From Leifsonia shinshuensis (GTDB lineage: Bacteria > Actinomycetota > Actinomycetes > Actinomycetales > Microbacteriaceae): a stretch of 49,599 bases of DNA. The DNA is taken from assembly GCF_022606355.1 (NCBI RefSeq), contig NZ_JAHHZQ010000007.1, positions 1 to 49,599 on the forward strand. Reading direction: 5' to 3'. Numbering within the stretch: position 1 is the stretch's first letter; every line of letters starts with the position of its first letter. The notes beneath the pieces were generated by a model. It ran no database searches. It was not told the origin of the DNA and was given only the letters and a program-made list of their open reading frames with translations. Both the position numbers and the translations under genes were made by a program. Of the stretch, positions 8,888 to 17,340 are shown in pieces.

Positions 8888-9441
8888 TGGGGGGAAAGCG
8901 CACGCTCGGTCTAGCCGGCGTCGTCTTGGTCACGGTTGCGCTGGCCGGATGCGCCGGTAACAGCGAACAGCGACCGACCGAGAGCCCTTCCCCCACACCC
9001 TCCGGTGTCTCCATCCCGGACCTGAACACGTTCACACCGGCTCCCCCCGGCACCCAGCTCGACGACGAGTCCGGCGGCGGAACCGTCAACCCGAACCCGG
9101 CACCCGCCTGGGACGCCACGCAGCGCAGTAGCGCCGTTGCCGCGGCCGAGAAGGCGCTCACGGCGTTCGCGCGCCCGGACCTCAGTTCCACTGAGTGGTG
9201 GGCGGCCCTGTCGCCGCTCCTGACGCCGCAGGCGCAGCAGGACTACCAGTCCGTCGACCCCGCCAACATCCCGGCGCACAAGCTCACCGGCAACGGGACC
9301 ATCGTCGACGACAGCAGCACCTACGCCGTCTCGGTGGACGTTCCCACCGACGCCGGCACCTACACGATCATCCTCACGCGACGCGACGGCGCGTCGCCCT
9401 GGCTCGCCAGCCGATTCACCCCTCCGGCAGGGACACACTGA
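8887..9441 (+). CDS. Lipoprotein of the conjugation operon
   Basis: A 184-residue protein with a lipoprotein signal (GLAGVVLVTVALAGC, lipobox LAGC, Cys at about residue 22), a Ser/Pro-rich spacer and a globular domain (SSTEWWAALSPLLTPQAQQDY). This pattern matches small conjugal-transfer lipoproteins of Actinobacteria that precede a wall-hydrolase gene. It would sit on the outer face of the membrane. The stop codon is two bases before the next start. The exact role is unknown. Confidence 0.8.
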   Translation: MGGKRTLGLAGVVLVTVALAGCAGNSEQRPTESPSPTPSGVSIPDLNTFTPAPPGTQLDDESGGGTVNPNPAPAWDATQRSSAVAAAEKALTAFARPDLSSTEWWAALSPLLTPQAQQDYQSVDPANIPAHKLTGNGTIVDDSSTYAVSVDVPTDAGTYTIILTRRDGASPWLASRFTPPAGTH

Positions 9442-9443
9442 CG

Positions 9444-10502
9444 ATGGATCGCAAGTCTGGGGGGCTCGTAGCGATCATCACCGTGCCCGTGCTGATCCTC
9501 GCCACGGTGTTCGGGATGCTGCTACTCACGTCGTCGGCGTCCGCGAGCTGCAACCCCACCGGGAACAGTGCTGCCGCGGTCACCATCGACCCCAAGACGG
9601 TGCCCGCCACCACGATCAGCGGCTACGGGCACGACCAGCTCGTGAACGCCGCGTACGTGATCCAGGCCGGCAAGGATCTCAACCTCAGCTCCCGCGACCA
9701 GACCATCGGCGTCATGACGGCGATGGGCGAATCCGGTCTGCGTGTGCTCAACTACGGCGACGCTGTAGGGCCGGACAGCCGCGGCCTGTTCCAGCAGCGC
9801 GCGAACGGGGCATGGGGGTCGCTCAGCGACCGCATGGACCCCTACATCAGCGCAACGAACTTCTTCAAGAAGCTGGCCACGATCACCGACCGCGACTCCC
9901 TCGCGCCCACGATCGCCGCGCACAAGGTCCAGGTCAACGCGGACCCGTACTACTACGCCAAGTACTGGGACGCCGCCGTGGCCGTCGTCGAAGGGCTCAC
10001 CGGAGCCAAGCTCGGCCTGAGCACCGGCACCGGCAACCAGGTCTGCTCCGGGGTCGGCACCGGCACCGGTACCGTCAGCGCTCAGGGCTGGGCGCTTCCG
10101 GCCGCCGGCCCCATCAGCGATCCCTTCGGGATGCGCGTGAACCCGATCAGCGGCGTGTACAAGCTCCACGCCGGCGTCGATATCGCCGGTGGCTGTGACT
10201 CCCCCATCTACGCCGCCCAGACCGGCACCGTCATCGCCACCGGCTTCGGCGTCGGCTACGGCTCCAACGGCACGATCGTGATCGACCACGGCGGCGGCGT
10301 GCAGACGGTCTACCTGCACATGTACGCCTCCGGCATCCTCGTCCAGGACGGCCAGAAGGTCACCGCAGGGCAGCAGATCGCCCGTATCGGCTCCTCTGGT
10401 GACTCCACCGGCTGTCACCTCCACTTTCAAGTGATGATCAACGGCTCCCCCACCGATCCCGTGGCCTTCATGAAGACCGTGGGAATCACCATCGGCGGAT
10501 GA
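9444..10502 (+). CDS. Secreted two-domain wall hydrolase (lysozyme-like plus M23 peptidase)
   Basis: A 352-residue protein with an N-terminal signal or anchor helix (about residues 8-32). Next comes a lysozyme-like region with Glu in AMGESGL and the motif SRGLFQQ (about 95-125). A C-terminal M23 (LytM) metallopeptidase domain contains HAGVDIA and HLHFQV, the zinc ligands of the family. Such proteins act like VirB1/TcpG, opening peptidoglycan for the transfer channel. The start ATG at 9444 lies two bases after the lipoprotein stop, so the genes are coupled. It is intact and of normal length. Confidence 0.88.
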   Translation: MDRKSGGLVAIITVPVLILATVFGMLLLTSSASASCNPTGNSAAAVTIDPKTVPATTISGYGHDQLVNAAYVIQAGKDLNLSSRDQTIGVMTAMGESGLRVLNYGDAVGPDSRGLFQQRANGAWGSLSDRMDPYISATNFFKKLATITDRDSLAPTIAAHKVQVNADPYYYAKYWDAAVAVVEGLTGAKLGLSTGTGNQVCSGVGTGTGTVSAQGWALPAAGPISDPFGMRVNPISGVYKLHAGVDIAGGCDSPIYAAQTGTVIATGFGVGYGSNGTIVIDHGGGVQTVYLHMYASGILVQDGQKVTAGQQIARIGSSGDSTGCHLHFQVMINGSPTDPVAFMKTVGITIGG

Positions 10503-10522
10503 GCGGAAGGAGAAACACCCAC

Positions 10523-11854
10523 ATGAGCACGACAACGGAAGCAGCCGCCTGGCCCCGCGCCACCGCGACCCTCAACGAGGACGGCACCGCCCAGGTATCC
10601 ATCGGTGGCACCGTCACGGAGGTTGCCGCAGGCGACGTCGACGAGGCGCGCGCTCAGGTCGTCGCGATCGTCGCGGCCCGCGCCGAACAGCTAGGCCGGC
10701 CGCTGCACGTCCTCACCCGTGACCCCGCCGGGGAATGGCCGCTGATCATCCACCCGGACCAGACCGTGACCGAGGACGACAGCCGCGAAGCACGACCGCA
10801 GGCCCCTGAGCCCGCTGCGGAACCTGCCCCCCAGCAGGCGGAGGCCGACGAGACCGGCGCGGCGTCGGCCGGCCCCGGCTCATGGGTCACCGCCACGGCC
10901 GCCGCGGCGCCGAGGGCAGACCTTCCGACACGTCGAGCCATGCGCCAGTCGTTCCTGGTGCGGGAACAGATCGAGGAGCCGGCCACCACCGGGTGGCGCG
11001 GCCTGGCAACGCGCGCCGGCATCCGCATGAGCCCCAGCGAGGAGGAGCGCGCAGAGCGCGCCGACGTGCTCGCCGTCTCCCAGCACTGGCCCGGCCCGCG
11101 CACGATCGCGATCGTCAACGGCAAGGGCGGCGCTGGCAAGACCCCCAGCACGGTCCTCCTCTCAGGCGTGTTCGCCCGCTACGGCGGCGCAGGCGTGCTC
11201 GCCTGGGACAACAACCAGACCCGCGGCACGCTCGGCTGGCGGACCGAGCAGGGGCCGCACGAGTCGACGTTGCTCGAGTTGTTGCCCCAGGTCGATCGGC
11301 TCCTGAGCACCAGCGCCCAGTCCGCCGACCTCGCCCACTACGTGCACCACCAGACCCGCGACCGTTTCGACGTTCTCCGGTCCAAGCCGATGGCGCTCGC
11401 CCAAGAGCAGCGCATCGAGCCCGAGGACGTCGACGCCATCCACGCCGTCGCCAGCAAGTACTACCGGCTGATCTTCATCGACTCCGGCAACGACGAGTCC
11501 GATCCGATGTGGCGGCGGATGATCGATCACGCCGACCAGCTCGTGGTGGCCACCACCACCCGCGACGACCACGCCGAGGCCGGCGCGCTTCTCCTGGAAG
11601 CGCTGGCCGACCGCGACGAGCGATCCGCTCGGCTGGCCGACAACGCCGTGGTGATCGTCACGCAGGCCGACCCCAAGGCCACCCCGGCCGACATGCAGCG
11701 CGTCGCCGCCGGCTACCGCGACATCACTCGCGAAGCCGTCACGATCCCCTTCGACCAGGCAATGGTCGACGGCGTGCTGCACTACGGCGCTCTGCGACCC
11801 TCGACGCAACGGGCGTGGCTGGCCGCCGCGGCCGCCGTCGCCCGCGGGCTATGA
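10523..11854 (+). CDS. ParA/MinD-like ATPase of the conjugation operon
   Basis: A 443-residue protein. The N-terminal 200 residues are acidic and Ala/Pro-rich. The C-terminal half is a ParA-type ATPase with deviant Walker A VNGKGGAGKTPST, switch I region AWDNNQTRGTLGW, and Walker B-like strand YYRLIFIDSGNDESDP. Start ATG at 10523 is preceded by GGAAGGAG; an ATG at 10499 overlapping the previous stop is an alternative. It is distinct from the partition ParA at 18.9 kb and lies in an operon with an FHA protein. It may therefore position or regulate the transfer apparatus (inference). Confidence 0.82.
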   Translation: MSTTTEAAAWPRATATLNEDGTAQVSIGGTVTEVAAGDVDEARAQVVAIVAARAEQLGRPLHVLTRDPAGEWPLIIHPDQTVTEDDSREARPQAPEPAAEPAPQQAEADETGAASAGPGSWVTATAAAAPRADLPTRRAMRQSFLVREQIEEPATTGWRGLATRAGIRMSPSEEERAERADVLAVSQHWPGPRTIAIVNGKGGAGKTPSTVLLSGVFARYGGAGVLAWDNNQTRGTLGWRTEQGPHESTLLELLPQVDRLLSTSAQSADLAHYVHHQTRDRFDVLRSKPMALAQEQRIEPEDVDAIHAVASKYYRLIFIDSGNDESDPMWRRMIDHADQLVVATTTRDDHAEAGALLLEALADRDERSARLADNAVVIVTQADPKATPADMQRVAAGYRDITREAVTIPFDQAMVDGVLHYGALRPSTQRAWLAAAAAVARGL

Positions 11855-12765
11855 GCGCCACACAGGCCCTCCGCGCATCAGAAGCCGTCGCGGACTGGCC
11901 CAAAGTCGTCGCCAGCATCCACGGCCCCAGCGACCAGCTCACAGATGCTCCACCGACGTACATCGGCAGCATCACGATCAACGGCACTGAGCGGCCCTGC
12001 GAAGCCACCAGCGTCGAGGAGCTGCGAACCGGCATGATCGCCCGATGCGTAGCGATCGCCATCCGCTTGCACCGGCCGGTGCGCCTCACCGTCAAGGACA
12101 GCAGCCAGACATGGACGCTCGGGGTTCGGCCCGAGGGCATCGTGCAGCTCCTCGATGCCGCCGGCACGATCCCGCCGGCAGACGGGCTCACCGTCCACGA
12201 GGGACGCTGCCGCATCTGCCGGCGACTCCAACCCGTCACCGAGGCCGTGTGCGTCCAGTGCAAGACGCCCGAGCCTCACCGCGTGGAAGCCGACCCCATC
12301 GACGTCAAGGCCGTCGTCCCCGACGCCGCGACCACCGTCGAGGAGCTGCCCTTCGTGCGCGCCGTGGTGGTCCCCGTCGAGGAGCTGGACCACACGGTCA
12401 TGGCCAAGCCCACTCCCCCGGCCAACACGCGGCCGCGCCTGCGCCTGCGCTTCACCACCCAGGAGTCGGTCGACACCAGCGAGAGCGTCGTGCTCGGCCG
12501 CCATCCCATCGCCGTAGGCGATCGCAAGCCGATCGCCGTCGAGAGCCCCGAGCGGATGCTCTCACGCACCCACGCCCTCATCGACGTCGACGACGAGGGC
12601 CGCATCGTCGTCACCGACTACCACAGCGGCAACGGCATCGAGACGCAGACCGACCCACCCCGCCGGTTCGAGCCAGGCGTGCCCTACACGATCGAACCCG
12701 GCACCAGCCTGCGCATGGGCGACGTCGTATGCACGATCGAGGTCACGCCATCGGAGGCGAAGTGA
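11851..12765 (+). CDS. FHA-domain protein with zinc-ribbon-like cysteines
   Basis: A 304-residue protein. In the middle is a Cys4 cluster CRICRR...CVQC (about residues 114-135) able to bind zinc. The C-terminal 100 residues form an FHA fold, with VVLGRHPIAVGD, SRTHALIDV and SGNGIE in the phosphothreonine-binding loops. FHA domains bind phospho-Thr proteins, so phosphorylation-linked control of the ParA-like partner or of transfer is plausible. It overlaps the ParA-like gene by ATGA and the next gene by one base. The N-terminal 100 residues are unassigned. Confidence 0.82.
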   Translation: MSATQALRASEAVADWPKVVASIHGPSDQLTDAPPTYIGSITINGTERPCEATSVEELRTGMIARCVAIAIRLHRPVRLTVKDSSQTWTLGVRPEGIVQLLDAAGTIPPADGLTVHEGRCRICRRLQPVTEAVCVQCKTPEPHRVEADPIDVKAVVPDAATTVEELPFVRAVVVPVEELDHTVMAKPTPPANTRPRLRLRFTTQESVDTSESVVLGRHPIAVGDRKPIAVESPERMLSRTHALIDVDDEGRIVVTDYHSGNGIETQTDPPRRFEPGVPYTIEPGTSLRMGDVVCTIEVTPSEAK

Positions 12766-13058
12766 TGCAACACGCCCGCGTGGCCTACCAGAATCAGTTT
12801 CTTAACGCCCCTAGGCTCACGAACATGACAGCGCAGCGATACCGTGGCGGCCGCCACAGCAAAGGCGACCGTCAGGCCCTCATCTCGCGTGTAGCTAACC
12901 CTCTCGGAGAGGCCGTCCGCGAAGAAGCGGAGGCCCGAGGAATGAGCGTCAACGATTACATCGCGTCCTTGCTCGCGCGCGAAGTCGGCATGCCCGAATA
13001 CGCGCCCGCGCTCCCCCCACGTCACGAATACGAGGAGCTGCCCATCACAGCGGCTTAA
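12765..13058 (+). CDS. Small ribbon-helix-helix-type DNA-binding protein
   Basis: A 97-residue protein beginning at an ATG that overlaps the FHA gene stop (TGATG). An internal ATG at 12825 would give 77 residues, starting MTAQRYRGGR. The second half, PLGEAVREEAEARGMSVNDYIASLLAREVG, is the helix-helix part of an Arc/MetJ-like ribbon-helix-helix fold, preceded by a basic strand. It is the last gene of the operon. It is a candidate repressor for plasmid operators, including the TAAYAGTACTRTTA palindromes further downstream, though nothing in the sequence proves this. Confidence 0.65.
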   Translation: MQHARVAYQNQFLNAPRLTNMTAQRYRGGRHSKGDRQALISRVANPLGEAVREEAEARGMSVNDYIASLLAREVGMPEYAPALPPRHEYEELPITAA

Positions 13059-13065
13059 CGAGCAA

Positions 13066-13091
13066 GCCCCCGCCTCTTGCGAGACGGGGGC
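13066..13091 (+). terminator. Hairpin after the transfer operon
   Basis: GCCCCCG (13066-13072) pairs with CGGGGGC (13085-13091), with an inner CTC/GAG pairing and a TTGC loop. It lies 8 bases after the stop of the RHH gene. There is no T-run, as is usual in high-GC actinobacteria. Confidence 0.65.
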
Positions 13092-13106
13092 CGAAGCTAA
13101 GTGCCT

Positions 13107-13167
13107 GATCTGGACTGTTTGGCGACGGAAACAGATCAAGCGATGTGAGGAACCGGTTTGGCGACCG
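13107..13167. promoter_or_regulatory. Candidate replication control region upstream of the primase-like rep gene
   Basis: An imperfect dyad (GATCT...AGATC with inner GTTT...AAAC, 13107-13137) surrounds one copy of TTTGGCGAC. A second copy follows about 39 bases later within an ACCGG-flanked context (13152-13167). Repeats immediately before a plasmid rep gene could be an operator or part of the origin. The gap is only 133 bases and no longer iteron series is seen. Confidence 0.35.
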
Positions 13168-13191
13168 GGGCCTGTTTGTGTCAACCACTAC

Positions 13192-15192
13192 GTGAAAGAC
13201 GGTGCCATCATAACCCTCGCGACGGATTATGCATATTCCGGCGCTCCTGGCGCGTCGTGGATACTCACCGCGGCCATCAGCCCTCGGCCGAGCGTGCGCG
13301 TCGCTGTCGTCGACGCCTACGGCGACGTTCAGAACCGCTACCCCTCGCACCGCCGCGTCGACGGCAAGGAGCCCACGCGCCCGTGGGCGATGTACCTGGC
13401 CGACGCCAGCGGACGCTTCCGCTTCCTTGGCTTCGACCTCGACGCCAAGACGCCCGGTGCCGCGGCCGCGGCAGCTCGTGACGCTGACGTGATCGCCGGC
13501 CTCCTCACGGACGCCGGCATTCAGCACGTAGTCTGCGAGTCCGGCCCCTCACACGGCCGCCACGTCTGGGCCGCTCTCTCCGAGAGCGTCGACGCAGGCA
13601 CGATCGCCACCCTCGCGCACTTCCTGCGCAACGTGTGCCCAACACTCGACATCGTTCCCCTGACGAACCCGCAGACCGGTTGCCTGCGCCCGCCAGGTGC
13701 CCCGCACCGCCACGGCGGCCGCTCGACGGTGCTGCGCGGCGACCTCGGGATGCTCACCACCCCCACGACCACGGCCGCGCAGGTGCGTGGCCTGGTCGAG
13801 GCCCTGGCCAAGCTCAGTAACGGCGCTGAGCCCGCAGGGCGTATCGACCCCAAGCGCCCGATCCCCGTCGACGAGCACGGCCGCCTGTACCTCCCCGGCC
13901 CGCGCCGCGAGCTCACCGCACGCAGCGCCGCCGCACTGCGCGAGGACGCTGCCTCTGGCGACGCCTCCGCAGTACTCTGGCGCATCCTCGTCGGCGCCGC
14001 GGCCGCCAGATGGCGTCACGCCGACGTCGCTGCGCTCGTCGACGACGCACCGGGCCTAGAGCACGTCCGGTCCTACCGCGATCGCCTACAGCGCCGCCCT
14101 CGCGGCCGCGGCGGAGCCGCACACGTCCTCCGCCGGCAATGGGACAAGGCCGTACGGTTCGTGGCCACCACAGACCGGCAGGTCGGAGACGACCCCACCT
14201 TCGACGCCCGCGCCGACGCGATCGCCGCCCACGTCCGCCACGTCCAGGCGCGAGCGGACGCATCTGCCGGCCGCTGGGCCCACCGAGGAGGCCCAGCCGA
14301 CCGCCGCGTGCTCGACGTCCTGTGCATGCTCGCCCTGAAAGCCCTCAGCGCCTCTCTAGAGGCCGATACCCGCCGCCTCGCCCTGTTTGCCGGGATCGGC
14401 CGGGAGACGGCCAGGACGGCGCTCCTACGGCTCGCCGCGGACGGGTGGGTCGCCCAGACCCGCGCTGCCGATGGTCCACATGGTGCGCACTGGACCATCG
14501 ACCCTCAATCGGTTATCCCCAGCTCTGCATCTACAAGTCGGTCACAAGCGGACCCGCGCCCCGCAGGGGCAGGGTCCGCAGAACGATCCACCCTCCTGGC
14601 TACCCTGACCCAGAGAACCCGGGACGCTGCCCACGACCTCTTCACGCTGGGACCGGGGCTCGGCTTCCACGCGGGGAACATGTACGCCCGCACCACAACG
14701 GATCCTCAACCCGTCGACGCGCTCGCTCGTTCCGCAGGATGCACCGTCAACCAGGTGCGGCCGGCCCTCGATCGGCTCACCCGTGCCGGCGTCCTCGTCC
14801 TCACCCGCCACGGATGGCGACGGCGATCGGTGGATTACCGTCGAGCCGCCGCCGTGCAGCTCGACGTCGACGGCCGACTGCAGGCGCGCGCAGCCCGCTA
14901 CACGGTCGAGCGCGAGCTGTGGGCGTGGTGGCAGGCCGAGGAGACGTGGATGCGCGCCCCACGCCGCACCCACCCGAGCCGCCGACCCGGACCCGGCCAG
15001 CTCGCACTCCTCCCCGACTTGGGAACAAACGCCTATGGCGCACACCCGCGGGACGCTAACGGTCGAGCCGACTTCCGGATGGCACGTGCACTGCTGAGCG
15101 GCGCGGCTACGGCATCGACGGCGAGCAAAGGCCGCCGAGCGATCGCGCCCGATCCTGTCGACACGATGCTGGGAGACGAGCGGATCGCCTGA
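13192..15192 (+). CDS. Plasmid replication protein with archaeo-eukaryotic primase-like (Prim-Pol) domain
   Basis: A 666-residue protein. The N-terminal 200 residues show primase-polymerase features: FRFLGFDLDAK (residues about 77-86, candidate metal-binding Asp pair), CESGPSHGRHVW (about 115-126, Ser-x-His motif) and TGCLRPPGAPHRHGG (about 165-180). The C-terminal half contains winged-helix segments (ALFAGIGRETARTALLRLAADGWVAQT; ALARSAGCTVNQVRPALDRLTRAGVLVL). This combination fits rolling or theta plasmid Rep proteins of the primase type. The start is GTG at 13192 with no obvious Shine-Dalgarno sequence. No other replication initiator is visible in the window. Confidence 0.7.
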   Translation: MKDGAIITLATDYAYSGAPGASWILTAAISPRPSVRVAVVDAYGDVQNRYPSHRRVDGKEPTRPWAMYLADASGRFRFLGFDLDAKTPGAAAAAARDADVIAGLLTDAGIQHVVCESGPSHGRHVWAALSESVDAGTIATLAHFLRNVCPTLDIVPLTNPQTGCLRPPGAPHRHGGRSTVLRGDLGMLTTPTTTAAQVRGLVEALAKLSNGAEPAGRIDPKRPIPVDEHGRLYLPGPRRELTARSAAALREDAASGDASAVLWRILVGAAAARWRHADVAALVDDAPGLEHVRSYRDRLQRRPRGRGGAAHVLRRQWDKAVRFVATTDRQVGDDPTFDARADAIAAHVRHVQARADASAGRWAHRGGPADRRVLDVLCMLALKALSASLEADTRRLALFAGIGRETARTALLRLAADGWVAQTRAADGPHGAHWTIDPQSVIPSSASTSRSQADPRPAGAGSAERSTLLATLTQRTRDAAHDLFTLGPGLGFHAGNMYARTTTDPQPVDALARSAGCTVNQVRPALDRLTRAGVLVLTRHGWRRRSVDYRRAAAVQLDVDGRLQARAARYTVERELWAWWQAEETWMRAPRRTHPSRRPGPGQLALLPDLGTNAYGAHPRDANGRADFRMARALLSGAATASTASKGRRAIAPDPVDTMLGDERIA

Positions 15193-15196
15193 GCGA

Positions 15197-15302
15197 GTCG
15201 GCCGCCGGCCGACACGAGGGCCGGCGCCCTCGCACTCCCCGCGACCCTGCGGGCCGTGAACGACGGCCGCACGCGGCCGGCTGCTTCTCGCGCCTGCGGC
15301 GC
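15197..15302 (+). repeat. Cluster of short perfect hairpins after rep
   Basis: Tandem hairpins follow the rep stop: GTCGGCC-GCC-GGCCGAC (15197-15213), CGAGGGC-CGGC-GCCCTCG (15215-15232), CCC-TGC-GGG (15245-15253), GGCCGC-AC-GCGGCC (15265-15278) and GCGCC-TGC-GGCGC (15290-15302). The first two can terminate rep transcription. All precede structured element A. A similar hairpin cluster precedes element B, so they may belong to the same larger element. Confidence 0.65.
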
Positions 15303-15305
15303 TCG

Positions 15306-15501
15306 TTTTCTCGCCGTGAAGCCTGCGGCATTCTACGGGCCTCGTCGTCCGCGCAAGCGGCTGCGCCGCCGGCTCCTCCGAGACTTTTCGGCCGCGTCGC
15401 TGCGCTCCTCACATCGGCCGAAAACTCTCTCCCCCACCGCCCTGCGGGTTGCACTCCCTCCTCTGCCCTGAATGGCACTTCGTGCCTTCACGGCAAGAAA
15501 A
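15306..15501 (+). ncRNA. Structured element A (about 196 nt), upstream of ardC
   Basis: An outer stem TTTTCT-c-GCCGTGAA (15306-15320) pairs with TTCACGGC-a-AGAAAA (15487-15501). Inside are GCC-TGC-GGC (15321-15329), GCGGC-TGC-GCCGC (15357-15369), a long hairpin 15380-15393/15416-15429 with one C-C mismatch, CCC-TGC-GGG (15440-15448) followed by TTGCACTCC, and GGCAC-TTC-GTGCC (15474-15486). A second copy at 17419-17612 has the same plan with compensatory changes in three stems. That supports selection for structure rather than sequence. I do not recognise the family. It may be a transcribed RNA or leader, or folded single-stranded DNA in the transferred strand. Confidence 0.75.
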
Positions 15502-15524
15502 CGTGGAGGGGGTCTGAGTGGCCC

Positions 15525-15538
15525 TAATAGTACTAATA
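15525..15538. promoter_or_regulatory. Palindromic operator copy 1 (TAATAGTACTAATA)
   Basis: One of seven copies of the dyad TAAYAGTACTRTTA. It lies 21 bases before the ardC start, with one mismatch in the right arm. Confidence 0.75.
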
Positions 15539-15558
15539 CCGTCACCGGAGGTAGCGAG

Positions 15559-16443
15559 ATGGCCCGCAAGATCACCAGCACCAAGAGCGCCGAGGAGCGT
15601 CGTGCCGAGGCCGAGGAGCTGCAAGCGACGATCGCGACACAGGTCGAGGCGCTGCGCGAATCCGAGGCATGGGCGGCCTTCCTGAACTTCGCCCAGTCGT
15701 TCCACCGCTACAGCCTGGGAAACCTGCTGCTGATCTTCGCCCAGCGGCCCGAGGCGACCCACGTCGCCGGATACAGGACCTGGCAGAAGCTCAACCGCCA
15801 AGTGCGCAAGGGCGAGCGCGGTATCCGCATCTTTGGCGGCCGCGAGATTCGCGAGACGGTCGAGAACGAACGAACCGGCGAGGAAGAAGAACAGCGCCGC
15901 GTGCGGTTCTTCCCCGTCTCCGTGTTCGACATGGGACAGACCGACCTCATCGACGAGGAAGCCGGCGACCCGGCCGACATCGCGCGACCGCTCACCGGAG
16001 ACGACGCCCGCGGCATCTTCGAGGCCACCGCCGACTACCTCACCGGCACCGGCTGGACCGTCGAGTGCGAGCCCATCGCGGGAGCTGCCAACGGCTACAC
16101 CGACCCCGAGGCCCGACGCATCGTCATCGACGCGAACCTGTTTCCCGCCCAGGCAGCCAAGACGGCCCTGCACGAGGCCGCGCACGCGATCCTGCACGCT
16201 GAGGAGGATCAGGCCGAGTACATCGAGCACCGCGGCGTGAAGGAAACCGAAGCCGAGAGCGTCGCCTACGTCGTCGCCGGCATTCTCGGACTGGACACCA
16301 GCGCCTACAGCGTCGGCTACGTCGCCGGGTGGAGCAACTGCGACTCCGACACCATCAAGGCCACCGCGGCCAACGTCCTGCGCGCCGCGCACACCCTCGC
16401 GGACGCGCTCACCGAGCCCGCGGCCGAGCTCGCCACCGCCTGA
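15559..16443 (+). CDS. ardC: ArdC-like antirestriction / metallopeptidase protein
   Basis: A 294-residue protein. The N-terminal ssDNA-binding-type domain has FLNFAQSFHRYSLGNLLLI, the YRTWQKLNRQVRKGERGI motif (about residues 72-89) and IFGGREI. The C-terminal zincin domain has HEAAH (about 205-209) and a downstream ETEAESVAYVV helix. ArdC proteins protect incoming conjugative DNA from host restriction. GGAGGT lies 7 bases before the ATG, and a TAATAGTACTAATA operator and structured element A lie upstream. Together with ssb and parAB this forms an establishment module. A longer open frame starts within element A but lacks a ribosome site. Confidence 0.9.
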   Translation: MARKITSTKSAEERRAEAEELQATIATQVEALRESEAWAAFLNFAQSFHRYSLGNLLLIFAQRPEATHVAGYRTWQKLNRQVRKGERGIRIFGGREIRETVENERTGEEEEQRRVRFFPVSVFDMGQTDLIDEEAGDPADIARPLTGDDARGIFEATADYLTGTGWTVECEPIAGAANGYTDPEARRIVIDANLFPAQAAKTALHEAAHAILHAEEDQAEYIEHRGVKETEAESVAYVVAGILGLDTSAYSVGYVAGWSNCDSDTIKATAANVLRAAHTLADALTEPAAELATA

Positions 16444-16446
16444 CCC

Positions 16447-16460
16447 TAATAGTACTGTTG
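16447..16460. promoter_or_regulatory. Palindromic operator copy 2 (TAATAGTACTGTTG)
   Basis: It lies in the 29-base gap between ardC and the DUF6349-like gene. Its right end merges with the Shine-Dalgarno GGAGGT, so a bound repressor would also cover translation signals. Confidence 0.8.
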
Positions 16461-16472
16461 GAGGTAACTGCA

Positions 16473-17090
16473 ATGACCGGTGAGCCCACCCTGTTCGACC
16501 TGGCCGAATTCGAGCGCGAGGCGGTCGCCGCCACCCCCTGGGATGGCGCGCCCCTCAGCTACACGGCGGACTACTACGAACCCGCCGCCCTGGTCGCCGC
16601 GTTCGAGCGCTATTGCGCCGAGCACGGGCACTTCGGCTGCATCCCCCGCAGCCACATGTGGCACCGCGCCTACTACTTGGACGGCCCGACCGTCACCGAG
16701 GGTCACGAGCTGCACATGTTCACCGCGGACGCCTGGTGCCGTGAGGTTGACCACGACCACAGCGCCGCCCCGCTGCCCGGCGGCGGCCGGTATCAGGCCA
16801 ACTGCCCGCGCTGCGCCTGGCACGTCATCACCGACAACGAGAGCGCCGCCGTCGAGGCGTGGCACGACCACGCCCTCCCCGGATGGCGCGAGCTGCCGAT
16901 CCTCCCCCGCAAGCTCGCCCGGTTCGAGAACAAGCAGCGGATCGCGGCCGTCGCCGCATGGGTCACCGCCACCTATCCGGCCGCCTGGCAGCGGCCCGGC
17001 GTCCCGATCCTCACCGAGCGCGGCGAGCACGGACGCCGCCACGTCCCCGGCCGCTCTCCGCTCGGCGGCTACGACCTCGCCGCCGACTAA
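16473..17090 (+). CDS. DUF6349-like plasmid protein
   Basis: A 205-residue soluble protein. It starts MTGEPTLFDLAEFEREA and has a Cys/His-rich centre (CIPRSHMWHRAY, AWCREVDHDH, CPRCAWHV with a CxxC pair), suggesting a zinc-binding fold, and ends GRSPLGGYDLAAD. It resembles DUF6349 proteins of actinobacterial plasmids (from memory). No catalytic motif is recognised. It has a strong GGAGGT and an operator copy just upstream. It sits between ardC and a small Cys protein in the establishment region, so an early-transfer role is possible. Confidence 0.75.
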   Translation: MTGEPTLFDLAEFEREAVAATPWDGAPLSYTADYYEPAALVAAFERYCAEHGHFGCIPRSHMWHRAYYLDGPTVTEGHELHMFTADAWCREVDHDHSAAPLPGGGRYQANCPRCAWHVITDNESAAVEAWHDHALPGWRELPILPRKLARFENKQRIAAVAAWVTATYPAAWQRPGVPILTERGEHGRRHVPGRSPLGGYDLAAD

Positions 17091-17093
17091 CCC

Positions 17094-17107
17094 CAACACC
17101 ACTATTG
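17094..17107. promoter_or_regulatory. Degenerate palindromic operator copy 3 (CAACACCACTATTG)
   Basis: It keeps AACA and ACTATT of the consensus but has two changes in the core. It is at the same place relative to the next start as the other copies (9 bases before ATG 17116). Confidence 0.5.
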
Positions 17108-17115
17108 GAGGACTC

Positions 17116-17325
17116 ATGACCACCGAGACGCACACCACACCCGCATGCATGTTTTGTCACCGGTCGAGCGTCGTCGAGCTCACGGCCGCGGAAGCCGCCG
17201 CGCTGCGCGCGGGCGCGCTGATTCAGGACGCCGCCCCCGCGAGGCCGGCCGCGGAACGCGAGCTGATCCGAACCGGCATTCATCCGCAATGCTGGACCGA
17301 CAATTTCGGCCCCGGCTTCGACTGA
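17116..17325 (+). CDS. Small cysteine-containing protein
   Basis: A 69-residue protein, MTTETHTTPACMFCHRSSV, with a CxxC pair near residues 11-14 and a single C-terminal Cys (HPQCWTDNFGPGFD). It may be a minimal zinc-binding or treble-clef fragment. GGAGGACTC precedes the ATG. It has its own (degenerate) operator, as do its neighbours. The function is unknown. Confidence 0.7.
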   Translation: MTTETHTTPACMFCHRSSVVELTAAEAAALRAGALIQDAAPARPAAERELIRTGIHPQCWTDNFGPGFD

Positions 17326-17340
17326 ACACCGTCCAGAGCG

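Noticed and set aside
10882-11850. Plus-strand frame overlapping the ParA-like gene and joining the FHA gene
   Set aside because: It is the Arg-rich shifted frame of the ParA-like gene. The true FHA start is the ATG at 11851 overlapping the ParA-like stop.
15472-15558. In-frame N-terminal extension of ArdC starting inside element A
   Set aside because: It has no Shine-Dalgarno sequence, would translate the operator, and adds 29 residues not typical of the family. The ATG at 15559 has GGAGGT at good spacing.
15409-16473. Minus-strand open frame of 354 codons opposite ardC
   Set aside because: It is Gly/Val/Leu-rich complementary-strand coding noise in a GC-rich gene. It contradicts the clear ArdC motifs on the plus strand.
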